64,000 nucleotides of DNA from Erythrobasidium yunnanense (Eukaryota > Basidiomycota > Cystobasidiomycetes > Erythrobasidiales > Erythrobasidiaceae): contig BCJC01000003.1 in the NCBI GenBank assembly GCA_001600175.1, positions 496,001 to 560,000 of the forward strand, written 5' to 3'. Below, one piece after another: positions 1 through 10,356 of this stretch; the first letter of the stretch is position 1, and each line of letters begins with the position of its first letter. A program made the translations under genes and the position numbers. The notes under the pieces are model-generated. The model made no database searches, was not told the origin of the DNA, and worked only from the letters and a program-made list of their open reading frames with translations.

Positions 1-297
1 CCACTTTGTAGGTCTGGCCTGGTCAGTTCAAACGATCTGTCGTAGCTGCAGTACTTGTAACTTTCGCTTGCATTCCGTAGCTTCTCCCGCCAAGGTAATT
101 TCGAGAGATTGCAAGCCACAGGATGTAGGAAGGATGAAGAGAATCTCGAAGTGTTCGGTTGAGTTGTTGCCTTCCTCTCGTAGACCGGCAAGGGCGGCTC
201 AACCCGTTTAGAGACGGCGGTCTATGCGTCGCTTTGAATTGCGTTGAGCACCTCGACGAAATTTTCAATCCCTGCTCTCACACCATCCGACATGATG
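1..297 (-). CDS. Start of an unidentified protein running off the left edge (partial)
   Basis: Read on the minus strand, an open stretch with protein-like composition (for example HFEILFILPTS followed by LQSLEITLAGEATECKRKLQ) covers roughly positions 40-215. It can be joined to an ATG ending at about 295 by an intron that starts GTGTGAG directly after codon 3, giving the start MSDAALAGLREEG. A second intron near position 20-60 has a good branch site (ACTGAC) followed by CAG. The rest of the gene lies outside the window. I do not recognise the family; the amphipathic strand pattern could be an RWD-like or similar small fold, but this is a guess. The start and the first intron are uncertain because no strong acceptor is present. 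Confidence 0.4.
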
Positions 298-435
298 CGC
301 AAACTGACGGAGGCAGGGATCAAGAAGGCTCGCACGCTCATTAGAAAACACTCCCGTACAGCTCGCAGGGAACTTCATCGATATGCATTGTGAGAGACCA
401 GAGAGGCATGGCCTTGTATACTATATCGCCAAAGG

Positions 436-888
436 CATGCACGACAGAGGAGATCTTGCAGAAGTGCCAATCATGCAGAGAGCTATGCTGTATAACGTTC
501 TTGCCCACGACGTAGTGATGGACAATGTCGGAGACCGTGGCAAAGCACACTGCGACCAACTGGAAGCTCTCGTCACAGTGCTGGACGGGAAGCCAAGTCT
601 TGCCGACTTCGACGCGTGCTATGTCGAGATCTTGAGGCAGGCGTGCTCCTGCATCGACAAGCCATGGAGAAGAAGATTGATATGAACCAGACGCTGCAGA
701 ATCTGGTAAGGGCTGACAGGCATGTAGAATGAAGCATATTGACAGGAACTCGTTCGGGAGGAAGACGAAGTGGCCGAACTCCGTGCGCACTCCACCCCCG
801 CACGCAGCCCACTTTTCAACTTCCTATTCGCATTTCTCGCAGCCTCGGTGATAGTCACCCTCTTCCTTGGCTATAGATTCGAGGTTTA
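436..888 (+). CDS. 3' end of an unidentified tail-anchored coiled-coil protein
   Basis: The last exon and the one before it are clear: a charged coiled-coil stretch (AMEKKIDMNQTLQNL), then an intron with GTAAGG donor, GCTGAC branch and GACAG acceptor at about 697-736, then ELVREEDEVAELRAH and a single C-terminal hydrophobic helix (FNFLFAFLAASVIVTLFLGY) ending RFEV and a TAG at 886-888. This is the layout of a tail-anchored membrane protein. The upstream part is unresolved: an open frame from about 383 or 436 reads well but must change frame near 570-635, probably through a weak intron. Function unknown; a remote likeness of the upstream part to Atg17-type coiled coils was considered and is too weak to name. 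Confidence 0.4.
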
Positions 889-976
889 GGCTCAAGGCTA
901 TGCGCGGCGTTGTTACAAAGCGGCCGATAGATATTCGAGGGATCTCGAGATGCCAGCTGTGCGGTCAAAGCGTATA

Positions 977-2847
977 TTATTCGAAATTGTACACCTTAAT
1001 CGTTGGTGACGCAACCGTAGACCCAGCTGAGACTGTAACTATTCTCGACGCGTCCAGGCCAAGCCAGCTGCACTTGCGAGGTCGCTCGGTCCCTGAAGTG
1101 TTGTCCACATCTTCTCTGACTTGCGTGACCCTCGGCCATAGCTCGCTGATCGTCTCCTCCTCCAGTATTGCGGGAGTCTCGCCTAAGGCTCTGTTGTCCC
1201 GCTGCGGCAATTCCCATACCTTCACACCATCTCTTCCTGTAGATACGCAGCGTCCGTCAAGCACGCTGACGGAGTCTACGCCAGATGTATGACCGAAGAG
1301 CGTTCTGACATGTCGCAGCCTCAGAGCAGGAGCCGACGACAATTTGCCGGGCGAAGCAGGAACTGCCATATCCTGCTCGATGTCATCTGCTCTGCCTGGT
1401 GAAGGAGACGCGACGTCTTGCAGCTCGTAGACAGAAATGGTATTATCGCTCTTGCTCGTAACGATGTAGGCGCCATCCTGCTCGATAGACGTCACCACAC
1501 CCTGCGATGCCGGTAGATCGATCGCTGGCATCGAAGAGGAAGGTGAACTGGGAGGAAGCGGCGGCATGAGGGGAGGAACAGCTATAGCACTTCTAGCTGT
1601 AATATCCAGGCGCGACCTTTTGTTCGGTATCCGGATGTCGAAGACCTGGGCGCCCACCGTGAAGGCAGCTGGGTAGTATGGTGTAGAGTAGGCCAGAGTG
1701 ACTCGGAAGTCGCGCTTGATTGAAGGAGCTTTGCCTTGCAATTGCCGAGCTGAAGTGGTCGCATCCAGTCGCATCACCATGGGTGCAAAGCACATGTACG
1801 AGCGCATCGTCGGTTGAGATGGTGTAACGATGAGCTCGATTCCATCCTCTGTCTTGACCTCCTCCAACAAGCGAAAGCGGACTGAACAATCGGCAGCGCA
1901 GGTTACGAGTAAGGGTGAATGGAAGCGCGCCAGCACAGTCGGTCTCGAAGAAGGAGTACTGTGAAAGTATTCTTCGTAGTAGCTGAAAGTTGAGCTATGT
2001 AAGCTTTTGAGGCGGAATATGCTGTATTGGCCGGAAGTATAGAAGACTGCCAGGCGTGTGCCCTCTTCATGGCTGTAAGGAGCATCGTCCAAGCGCATTT
2101 CCGCAACCCCAAGTCCTTCGCTATAACCTTGACCCTCCAGCCCTTCCGATTCTATTCGGATAACGAAAGCAGGGTTTCCACTCTCTGTCGATTGCACAGT
2201 CACACCGGGGATGCTTGAAGCCACAGGACTGCTACGCTCTGCAACGAAGTAGTAGTGGCCATGCCATGCGACCAACGTAGCGTGCGCGCCAATCGATCCC
2301 CGTGCGGAAGGTGCTGCAGCTAGGCTCTTTATCGCTACCGGCGTCTCTTCCGGTGTCTCATCGTCTAGTTGAAGAGTTTGTGGAATATCAGGAAGTAGTG
2401 AAGAGCGCAAGGACAGCTGTGTTGTTCTTGCATTCCCTGTCGTCCAGTTATGCGACACCTTGAAGAGCTCTTTCCAAGTCCGCTTCCGCTGAGAGGTAGT
2501 GAAGAGAGGAGATGAGGATGATCTACTGGATGCGAAGCGGTTCTGAAACAGGGCTTTCCAGATCTATGCGGCATAACCGGGCACCTACATTAGTCTACCG
2601 ACATTGCAGCCAGAACTGGACAATTGCGTACATGATCATCATTCGCAAGTCGATGTAGATGCCTATCTACCTCGCTCGCAAGCAGCAAGCTCCGATAGTC
2701 CAGATGTTTTATGCATTGGAGGATAAGCTCGTCCGAAAGGCTCTGAAGCTTGAGGTTTGGAGGCGACAGGCGCAGTCTTTTGTACGTATTGCTTGATGAG
2801 TGCACGGCTGAACAAGGTACATCTTGGATGCTGGTCTTACGCTTCAT
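977..2847 (-). CDS. F-box and WD-repeat protein
   Basis: Two exons (2632-2847 and 977-2563; frame-checked) give about 600 residues. Residues about 35-80 form an F-box (LSDELILQCIKHLDYRSLLL, then after the intron IWKALFQNRF), the usual docking site for Skp1 in SCF ubiquitin ligases. The rest contains WD40-type blades, clearest near the C-terminus (FGHTSGVDSVSVLDGR ... GVKVWEL) and in the middle (GAYIVTSKSDNTISVYEL). By family knowledge this would be a substrate receptor of an SCF E3 ligase; the substrate cannot be told. The F-box is split by the only intron, so an annotation starting at the long exon alone would miss it. The repeat region is diverged, so the number of blades is uncertain. Confidence 0.8.
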
Positions 2848-2960
2848 TGTGTGAAGTCGGATAAGTCGATACTGGCGAGAAGTGGCGGATCAGGCGTAAA
2901 GAAGGTCGGCTTGGTTGGCTCTCGTTCTATTATAGCAATCTATCTACATTTTGATCTCTT

Positions 2961-4409
2961 TCACACCTCCGGCATCCTCTGCTTCCACAGCTTACTTCGG
3001 GTCTTGCTATCATACGGGCTGAGCAGTAGATGAGCCGGAGGCGCTTGCGAAGGGTATTCTTCCTCATCCGCCTTCGGTGCCCTGCCCATTATCGTCTGGT
3101 AAAGCGTGTTGTTGCTCAAGGCTGCCAGCTGAGACATCATGGGAGAAGTCTCGTATCCTGAAGCAGCTGCAAGGGTCGGATCTATCGGAGGTGCAGCCAG
3201 CATCTGATGCTGGAAGCCTGGCACAGATGTCTTCGCTGATACAGCTGCAGCTTCCTCTTGTTTCGCTTTTTCGCTCATTTCGTTTTCCTTGGCGACTACG
3301 GCTTCGGCTGCTTGTGCTTGAAGAGACGCAGCATTCTGCCACGCTTCTTCGGCTTGTGCCATCTCTGCAGGTGTCTTTCCTGTGCCGAACAGCGACATAC
3401 CCGGTCCTCCTGGCAGAAAGCGCGCCATCACGCCCTGCAAGAGGCGTAAGAGTTCAGCCAAGTCCCTGTCGTAGCTAACTTGTAAGCTTACGAAGATGAT
3501 ATTACCGAGGCCCATCATCAGTAGAGCATAGCCGACAACAATGCTGAAAATGTCCATCCTGCATAATGCAGTCGGAATCAGCTGAATCCGCATTGAGGGT
3601 GAGAGAATTGACGTACGAGCGCGACAACGTGGCCAGGCCAGCCCACAGTTGCACGATACCGATATTGAGCATGGCAGAAGCATGAAGAACATGCCGCCAG
3701 AGCTGGAATTGTGCCAGCAGCAACACTGCCAGGACAACGGCTAAAGGAGTATGTCAGCGGATCAGCATGAAGATGCAGAGGACGAGGGTATCACCTGTAA
3801 GGATATGGTACGACACTGCTAAAGGCGTCCCAGTACCGCTTGAACGTATTGTGTGTCAGCTCAGACTGGTAGGATTGCTGAGATCGCTTACGTATTGAGT
3901 ACGTCTGTGTTGTTTGCCCATTGACAGGTATAATTGCTGTCAAGAGATGCAGAAATCGAATTATCTTTCGTGACATTCGCTTTCGCTTTAGCTGCCTTGG
4001 TAGCGTTCTTTGCGGCTCGTATTAGCAGTCGTCGTGACAAGCGTTTGGTATCGATTGTGATATTGCTGGCTGATACCTCGTCCTCGCTCGTCAGAAGGTC
4101 GTCATCGTCTGCAGTATCGATCGATGTAACAGGTAGGGTAGTGATAACAGCGCTTGCGTCTCTCAGGATGAAGAGAGCCTCCGCTGCTATTGCGACTAGG
4201 ATAGCGATCCCGGAGAGTATGTGACCTCCGGCAGCCCACCACCTTCGCCCAGATAGAGTGAAAGGCGCAGTGCTTGATTTTTGGGAAGCTGCGTATGCTT
4301 CATACTCTTTCATGTTGAACTGCTTGTTGAATGCTAAAGAGTCGTATGGTGCCCAGTCTGGTATTTGCGCCATGTCTGCTTGGCTGCCAGCGGAGCTTCG
4401 TCTAGCCAT
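2961..4409 (-). CDS. Four-helix membrane protein, downstream copy of a tandem pair
   Basis: Five exons (3892-4409, 3795-3838, 3617-3740, 3492-3558, 2961-3434; frame-checked) give 408 residues. After a soluble N-terminus come four hydrophobic helices: GGHILSGIAILVAIAAEALF, then a loop rich in Lys/Arg and N-glycosylation-type sites (NYTCQWANNT), then SYHILTAVVLAVLLL, LNIGIVQLWAGLATL and IVVGYALLMMGLGNIIF. The C-terminal 150 residues are Ala/Gln/Glu-rich and probably cytosolic. No known family recognised. The gene immediately upstream (4584-6660) has the same helix layout and a matching motif before helix 2 (VLNTGTGTPLAVSYHI here, VMNTDIPTRSAAVGFVVAIH there), so the two look like old tandem duplicates. 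Confidence 0.8.
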
Positions 4410-4583
4410 GACTAGAAATCTCCAATAAACTGGTAGTCTGCCTGTAGATAACTCGAACAGAGATCACTACATGGTCAGCACGGAGCGTCAGGTAGAGCAG
4501 CTTCACCGCCTCAGGGAAGAAATTTCGGATGACAATGTAAACATGATGACTTGCACATGGACAGATGCTGGTATAGAGTCTCA

Positions 4584-6660
4584 TTAGCTCTGTCTGTACA
4601 AGCGTCTAAGGTTCCTTTGATCCTTGGCTCTTTGCGCGAAACCGTCATTGGCTAGTCTAGCTGGATCCGCTTTGTAGGTAATGTCATCATCGTCTTCTTC
4701 AGGTTCTTCTTGTACGGCGGTCATTACTCTATCTCTGAAGCGAGTTGCTGTGGGCGGCGGGCCGGGCTGTCGCGTCAGAGACCGGCTTCGCGCTCGCTTT
4801 TGGCGTTCTTCTTTCTTGCGCAGGGCTTTCGGATCATATAGCGAGATAGGAGAGGGAGGTTCGTCTATGGTTCCATTGCGACTTTCAGATCTTCCTGGTT
4901 GGTAAGCAGGTTCCGGCCGTCGCGGCGGACTACGCCGACCTTTTCGATGTTTGCCATGCGGACGCTCGTAGTAAGAGTCTATATCGTCCGTATCCTGAGT
5001 TACCCAGCTACTGGCAATACTGGGTGCTTTTCTCGATCTTCCGCCTTTGCTGCCGCCATGCTTGCTTTTCTTAGGAGGCTTTTCGTCGATGGTCTGATCA
5101 TCACTTGCATCGGTAGGTGCCATGGACTTTTCATCATATTCTTCGGACATATCGTCCGGTGGTGCCAGACCACCTTTCGCACCTCTCTGCTGGCCTGGCG
5201 GTCCCATACCAGGCGGGCCAGGCGGCATTCCAGGTCCTCCGGGTGGGCCGCCTTCAGGTCCAGGAGGCATGCCATCCTCGTCCATCATAGAATCTTCATC
5301 ACCATAGTCTTCCTCACCGTCAGGTTGACCCCTCCCAGGAGGACCGCCTTGCATGCTGCCATCTTCGGGCGGATAGTCATCGTCATAGCCGTCTCCTCCC
5401 ATGCTCTGCATCTTTTTCGCTTTTATGCCCGACCAGACGCCCTGTAATGAGGATCAGCTTTGTTTCGTGACCACAGAGGGATAACCTACCCAGCCGAGAT
5501 TGAGTATAGCAAAGAGCAGGAAGAAGTATGCTCCTATCTCGATAATCTTTGACACTCTGGAATGATTTGAGTAAGTATCAAGGAATGCAGACCAAAGCAC
5601 GAAACTCACCTTCTGCTCAGAACGTCGAAAGCCAGCAGGAACTGGACTAGTCCGATGACTGCCGAATCCCACGGAGCTAAGATGAAAGGTTTGCCCTTGA
5701 ACGCCCTGAAGTCGATATAGATGAGGCCAAGCAGGGCTGTCGCATGGAAGAAGTGGATCGCGACGACAAAACCGACAGCAGCCGACCGAGTCGGTATATC
5801 CGTGTTCATAACGTATTGCGTAGCTGCAGCTACTGTCGAGTTTGTACTTTGGCCTGCTCGTCTGTATATGGCTGAGCGTCGGACCATTCTATGCAGTGGC
5901 TCAACCACGATTGGCAGGGCTCGTCCAAGCAGTGTTTCAGTCTCATCTTCAGTATCTTGCGGCTTCGGCTTGGACTTGGGCTTCGCTGATGCCGTAGCTG
6001 ATGCCACTTTGCGGACGTTGTCCTTGTTCAGGTATGTCGTGACATCCCTGCCAGACAAAAGGCATTGTCAGCTCTTGCTCCGGCTCGCAGAGGATACAGG
6101 GGCACTCACTGTATGAGAAGTACCATCAAGAGGACGATTCCTATGAGACTGATTACCATGCTGGCAATGCGCATGCTTTTGCCCAGCATGCTCCCGTCAG
6201 GCGGAGGCGGAGGTCCTCTCCCTCCATATTCAGACATTGCTTCTGGATCGTCCATATTACCTCGCGGGAGCCCTCCAGGAGGACCATGCGGACCTCCTCT
6301 GGGATCATGACTGCCAATATCCTCGTCTCCGTAAGGCCCTTCACCATCTTCATCGCTATATGGTCCTTCGGACCCTTCCTCGTTGTCATACTCGCTTGGT
6401 GGTCCTCGACCAGCATTTTGTCCGCCTCGAGGCGGTGGTGGTCCTCCCGAGCCAGCTCCAGGAGGCCGGCCTGGCGGTCCACGAGCCATATCTTTTGCAG
6501 AGGGTGCACCAGGCTGCGGCAGCCCTCTCATCTGGCTCTCAGCGTCGTCGGACCAGGCATCATCGTCATCATCATCATCGTAGTATGACCCAGTGTCGCC
6601 TGACCGGGAGGATGGCGGCGGGTGTCGCTGCTGCTGCTTGGGTTGCTGCGGCTTGGGCAT
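4584..6660 (-). CDS. Four-helix membrane protein with acidic Pro/Gly-rich tails, upstream copy of a tandem pair
   Basis: Four exons (6110-6660, 5610-6047, 5490-5556, 4584-5441; frame-checked) give 637 residues. The N-terminal 155 residues are Pro/Gly/Asp-rich (DDDDDDDAWSDD; many GGPP runs). Helix 1 is MRIASMVISLIGIVLLMVLL; a 130-residue loop with NST sites follows; helices 2-4 are FVVAIHFFHATALLGLIYI, WDSAVIGLVQFLLAF and EIGAYFFLLFAILNLGWVG. The C-terminal 270 residues again hold Pro/Gly/Asp-rich runs and an Arg/Lys-rich segment. Such tails suggest a scaffold at a membrane, but that is inference. No family recognised. See the 2961-4409 gene for the paralogue. Confidence 0.8.
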
Positions 6661-6917
6661 CTAGCATCCAGTCAGTCTAGTAGCAGTCTAGCAGCTTTGA
6701 GGGGTCACAGTCAGCGGGCAGGCCATTGTGAATGACGGAACCTTGGTGCCGCGGAGCAGCGAGCATTGTAAGGGGAGCATCAAAGGACGGCTCGCCGGAA
6801 GTCCTGATGATGTGGAGAAGTCTTGCTTAGACCTGAGAGTGATATCTGTGTATGATTGAGCGCGAATTCGTGATACTTTGCAGGCCGCTGGACTCCGACT
6901 CTCCTTCATCTGACATT

Positions 6918-7995
6918 ATGCCAAACGTTCTTTGCCTGTGGTAGGTCAGCTCTGACACCTCTTTGATGATACTGTAGCAAGTCTGACATTGCTCTATGTC
7001 GCTACTGCGCAGCGGGTATACCCAGTCGGCTGCCATTTTTCGGGGACGCATTGCGGCCATCAGAAAGCAGTCTTCGAGCAATACGACCTTCAAGTTCATA
7101 GATCCACCGCATATTGTGCACAGTGTCAACCTTCCGGACAGCTCGCTAGTGCAGTACGACTCGACAGCCTCTCCGGGCAGCGACGAAGAGACGCCTCGAG
7201 CATGGTGGTTCGCAAAAGATGATGCCAGCGTGCCCGGAGGCAAACGATACGAAGGTCTTGATGAGACATGGAAGCTGCTGCAAGATCTCCTGGAAAACGA
7301 AACATTCGATGTTGTGCTTGGTTTCAGCCAAGGTGCTCTACCTTCTGTGCTCCTCGACCTGGAATACTCGCGGGTACTGATTCGTCTATCTTTGCACTAC
7401 AAGGTGCTGCGTTAGCAGGTGCCCTCGCATCACGGCTTGCCAGGCCAGACAATCAGATCAAGCATCCTCCATTCAAGCTGGCCATCCTTGTATCCGGCTT
7501 GTGCGGTCTCTCGTCGAATGTTCCAAGGTACACTGAAGCTGATGACGTCTGATAGTGCTATGGTCGATCCTGAAGGGCATCTCTTCCCGCCGAAAAATGA
7601 AACGAGTCCTGCGAGCACCTTGCAGATAATAGGCAGAGGTGACACGATAGTCTCGTCAGGTGCATTAGCATTATACTTTGCACCTTATCGGCAGCTGATG
7701 TACTCATTCGCAGAACGCTCTCAGTCCCTTATAGATAAGTTCGAAAGTCCGAAAGTGGAGTATCATGACGGCGGTGAGCTCGTAACTGCAGTCACATGAC
7801 AAGTTTGTAACTGATCCTCCGGTGCCAGGCCACTTTGTGCCAAGCAAAGCAAACTTCAGGCGATACTTCAAGGCCATATTCGATGCTATCGCAGAGAACA
7901 ACGATAGCTGGCGTGATGTGCCCTCGCCCTCAACTGCATCTGAGACATCGACGCCTACTACATCTGGCTACTCAACACCAACTGGCAAGCTTTGA
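6918..7995 (+). CDS. FSH-type serine hydrolase (alpha/beta hydrolase)
   Basis: Five exons (6918-6940, 7013-7332, 7404-7500, 7556-7773, 7829-7995; frame-checked) give 274 residues of the fungal family-of-serine-hydrolases (FSH1) type. The N-terminus LCLCGYTQSAAIF matches the LCLHGYTQ strand-turn of the family but with Cys for His. The nucleophile elbow is GFSQGAALA, with the intron placed inside it. The later VSGF block, the Asp-bearing IIGRGDTIVS and the catalytic HDGGHFVP are all present. The C-terminal 30 residues are Ser/Thr-rich (SETSTPTTSGYSTPTG) and not part of the fold. The substrate is unknown; family members are esterase-like. The third intron could instead use a donor 27 nt downstream; the version given restores the conserved VSGF. 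Confidence 0.88.
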
Positions 7996-8589
7996 TCAAA
8001 TCAGCAACGAAAGACACGCGTCTGCGATCTCAGCGCGACAACTGATGATGGCAAGATCGCCAAGCAAGGAGGTTACAAAGTATCACTTCCGGAAGCTATA
8101 TCACCCTAACTGAGAGCTGTAAACGCGTCGATTTGCGGATCGCATCTATTGGTGGGTCAACAACGCTCAAATCCGCTCAATCGCGTTAGTTTTCCGTCAG
8201 CTGAGGCATTAGCTTTCATCAGCAGTTGTATGGATACTACTTCCAGTGCTTTCTGCATGTTTACTTCACCTTCTGAATACAACTCGTCAGCTGCGCCACC
8301 TATTTCGAACCCGTCTAATATTAGACCATACACCGCAGCGGCAGCGGTGGCTTTTCGAGATCTTCTGTTTGAATTGAACGCTCTTCTCTCTTCTCTCTTT
8401 CTGCTCACCTCTTCTCGCGTTACTCGCGCCAAGCTCAAGACAGAAGACAAAGCTCGCCGGATCCTCTGTCAGCGGCCTCTAATACACGGCTACCTGCCGC
8501 CCATCGCCAGCGCGCCTTTGTCGAGACAAGTGTCATAACACCTTCACATCTGCCGTACTCCTCAATCCGACGCTTAATTCGAATCAATC
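7996..8589. other. Intergenic region with a doubtful minus-strand ORF
   Basis: This stretch holds the 3' end of the hydrolase gene and the promoter of the MAG-like gene. A 97-codon open frame on the minus strand at 8157-8450 starts SSVLSLARVTREEVSRKREE, but much of its charged start is only the complement of a pyrimidine-rich promoter tract (about 8375-8420). I do not call it a gene. Confidence 0.5.
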
Positions 8590-9992
8590 ATGTCCCCGTC
8601 GCGCTCCTCCGCCCTCGCACTTGCTGTTGCTGCGACCTCTGTCCTTGCGCAGTCAGGTCCATATACCCTGACCGATTCTACGACTACTCTCGTGTACACT
8701 GTGACACAAGGTGAGAGCGCGCTGATATTCGCAATCATTAGATCCGAAGAACTGATTCATTTCTACGCAGACACCGGCGGCGACATCCCTTTGGCGTCCA
8801 AGCATTTCGACTACCCCTACCTACCTTATCATGCCGATAGCGGAGATGGTGAGTATATACCGCCACTCCATATTCACGCTCCGGCAAGCTGACGCTGAAG
8901 CTGTTCACTAGGTCCTCGAGGCACTCAGCAAGGATACAACATCTGTAACTCTACCACCCTTGGCGACTCCTCATGGTGTCAGACAGCATGGGTCAACAGC
9001 ATCGACGACTTCTGCCTGTGGGGCGCTCCCAATGGAGGCAACGGGAACGAGACCGTCGCGAATGAAGAGGAGGAGCTCGTTGCATTCTGCACGACCGCTA
9101 CACACGGAACAAGAGTTATTCCTCCTGGTGCATTGACAGGTGTTCAATTCATTAAGACGCCCGACTATGTCGAGGTGGTTGGGTACATCGACCAGACCAA
9201 GCTAGGCCTCCAGGCAAGCGATTATGGCGGTGAAGAGGATCCTCACGGTGCCGATCAGAGAGGAAACCCTCTAGGCTCCCTCGTATACTCAACAGCCTTC
9301 AATGCAACCGGAAAAAGTAATGCCACTCAGGTTCTGGAGTGGTCTTACGTAAGTTTGGGTTTATCTACCGAGGTAGATTGCGAATCTAATGAGATATTCC
9401 ACGTATTTTGCAGTTCGTTGGAGGAGGCATCTTCTGCTACAAGGCTTGCGATCCTGCCGGTCCACGAGCTGCTGAGCTCTGCCAGCACACCTATGACCGC
9501 ATTGGCTGCACATACAATGATCCAGCAGATTACGTAGGTAGCATCTCACCCCCAATAATGTCTCCTGACTGAACCGTCGGCTTCTAGGCTTCCATCAACG
9601 GTACCTTCACATCTTGCCAAGGAGACGATCAGCTCCCAGTCGGCCAATATGTCACCAACGGCGTCACCAAGACCTATTACCAGCCACCAGAGTCGGATGG
9701 TGTCATCTCCACGATCCCATACACACCTTCTATCCCTGCCACATCGCAGTGCTCCACCTTCTCCTCAAGCAATCTTTACACCAACTTGGCTAGCTACTAC
9801 TCCTCGGTCTCGCCTTCGAGCGCCGCCCCTACATCTGCTCCATCTTCATCTTCAGCTGCAAAGAATGCTGAGAAGGGCATCGCAGCGGCACCTAAAGCGT
9901 CATCGTCCTCGACTGGCGGTGCCTCGACGGTCACTGCTTCCCTCTTCACCGTGTTGGCTGCTGCTGCCTTCGTACCAGCACTTCTGCTCTAA
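8590..9992 (+). CDS. Secreted GPI-type protein of the macrofage-activating-glycoprotein (MAG) family
   Basis: Five exons (8590-8710, 8771-8848, 8912-9348, 9414-9533, 9588-9992; frame-checked) give 386 residues. A signal peptide (SSALALAVAATSVLA) leads into a Cys-bearing domain with the sequence blocks of the basidiomycete MAG/Mp88-like family: GYNICNSTTLGDSSWCQTAW, DDFCLWGAP, KTPDYVEVVGYI and FVGGGIFCYKACDPAGP. A Ser/Ala-rich stalk (about residues 310-360) and a C-terminal hydrophobic tail (TASLFTVLAAAAFVPALLL) predict a GPI anchor and cell-surface location. Homologues in Cryptococcus were described as immunoreactive mannoproteins; the molecular function is unknown. The neighbour on the right is a secreted protease. 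Confidence 0.88.
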
Positions 9993-10356
9993 AGACACCT
10001 TCTCTCCCTCGCTACCCCTGTACCTGTTCTCCTGCAAAAGTAGTCCTATTCGCATTTGTTCATAACGATATCATGTCTAGTCTATAACAGCTTTCTTTGT
10101 CACTGCACGTTGTCATTTATGTTCAAGGTTTTAGATCATTCAAGGACAATCAAGTTTATGCATCGCTTTCAAATCTGCATTTGATAGAATCTCTCGTCTG
10201 TCTTGCTACACTAATTTGCTGCGCTATTTGCATGAGTATTCACAGCGCTTGCCGGCCCTCCTGGGCGCATTTTTCAATTGTTGTTTACCATTACCTTCCC
10301 GCACACCGACTAAATCGATTCCTGTTCCTCTGATGTGAGTTTCCACAATAGCCTTT
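9993..10356. other. Convergent 3' region
   Basis: The space lies between the ends of the MAG-like gene and the carboxypeptidase gene. It is richer in A/T than the genes and presumably carries both polyadenylation regions; I see no gene in it. Confidence 0.6.

Noticed and set aside
7528-7555. Ultra-short 28-bp intron
   Set aside because: Frame-compatible, but the upstream donor at 7501 gives a 55-bp intron and restores the family's VSGF block; the 25-bp alternative in the Efm7-like gene was dropped for the same reason.
8157-8450. 97-codon minus-strand ORF as a gene
   Set aside because: Its charged start is the complement of a pyrimidine-rich promoter tract and no family or splice signals support it.
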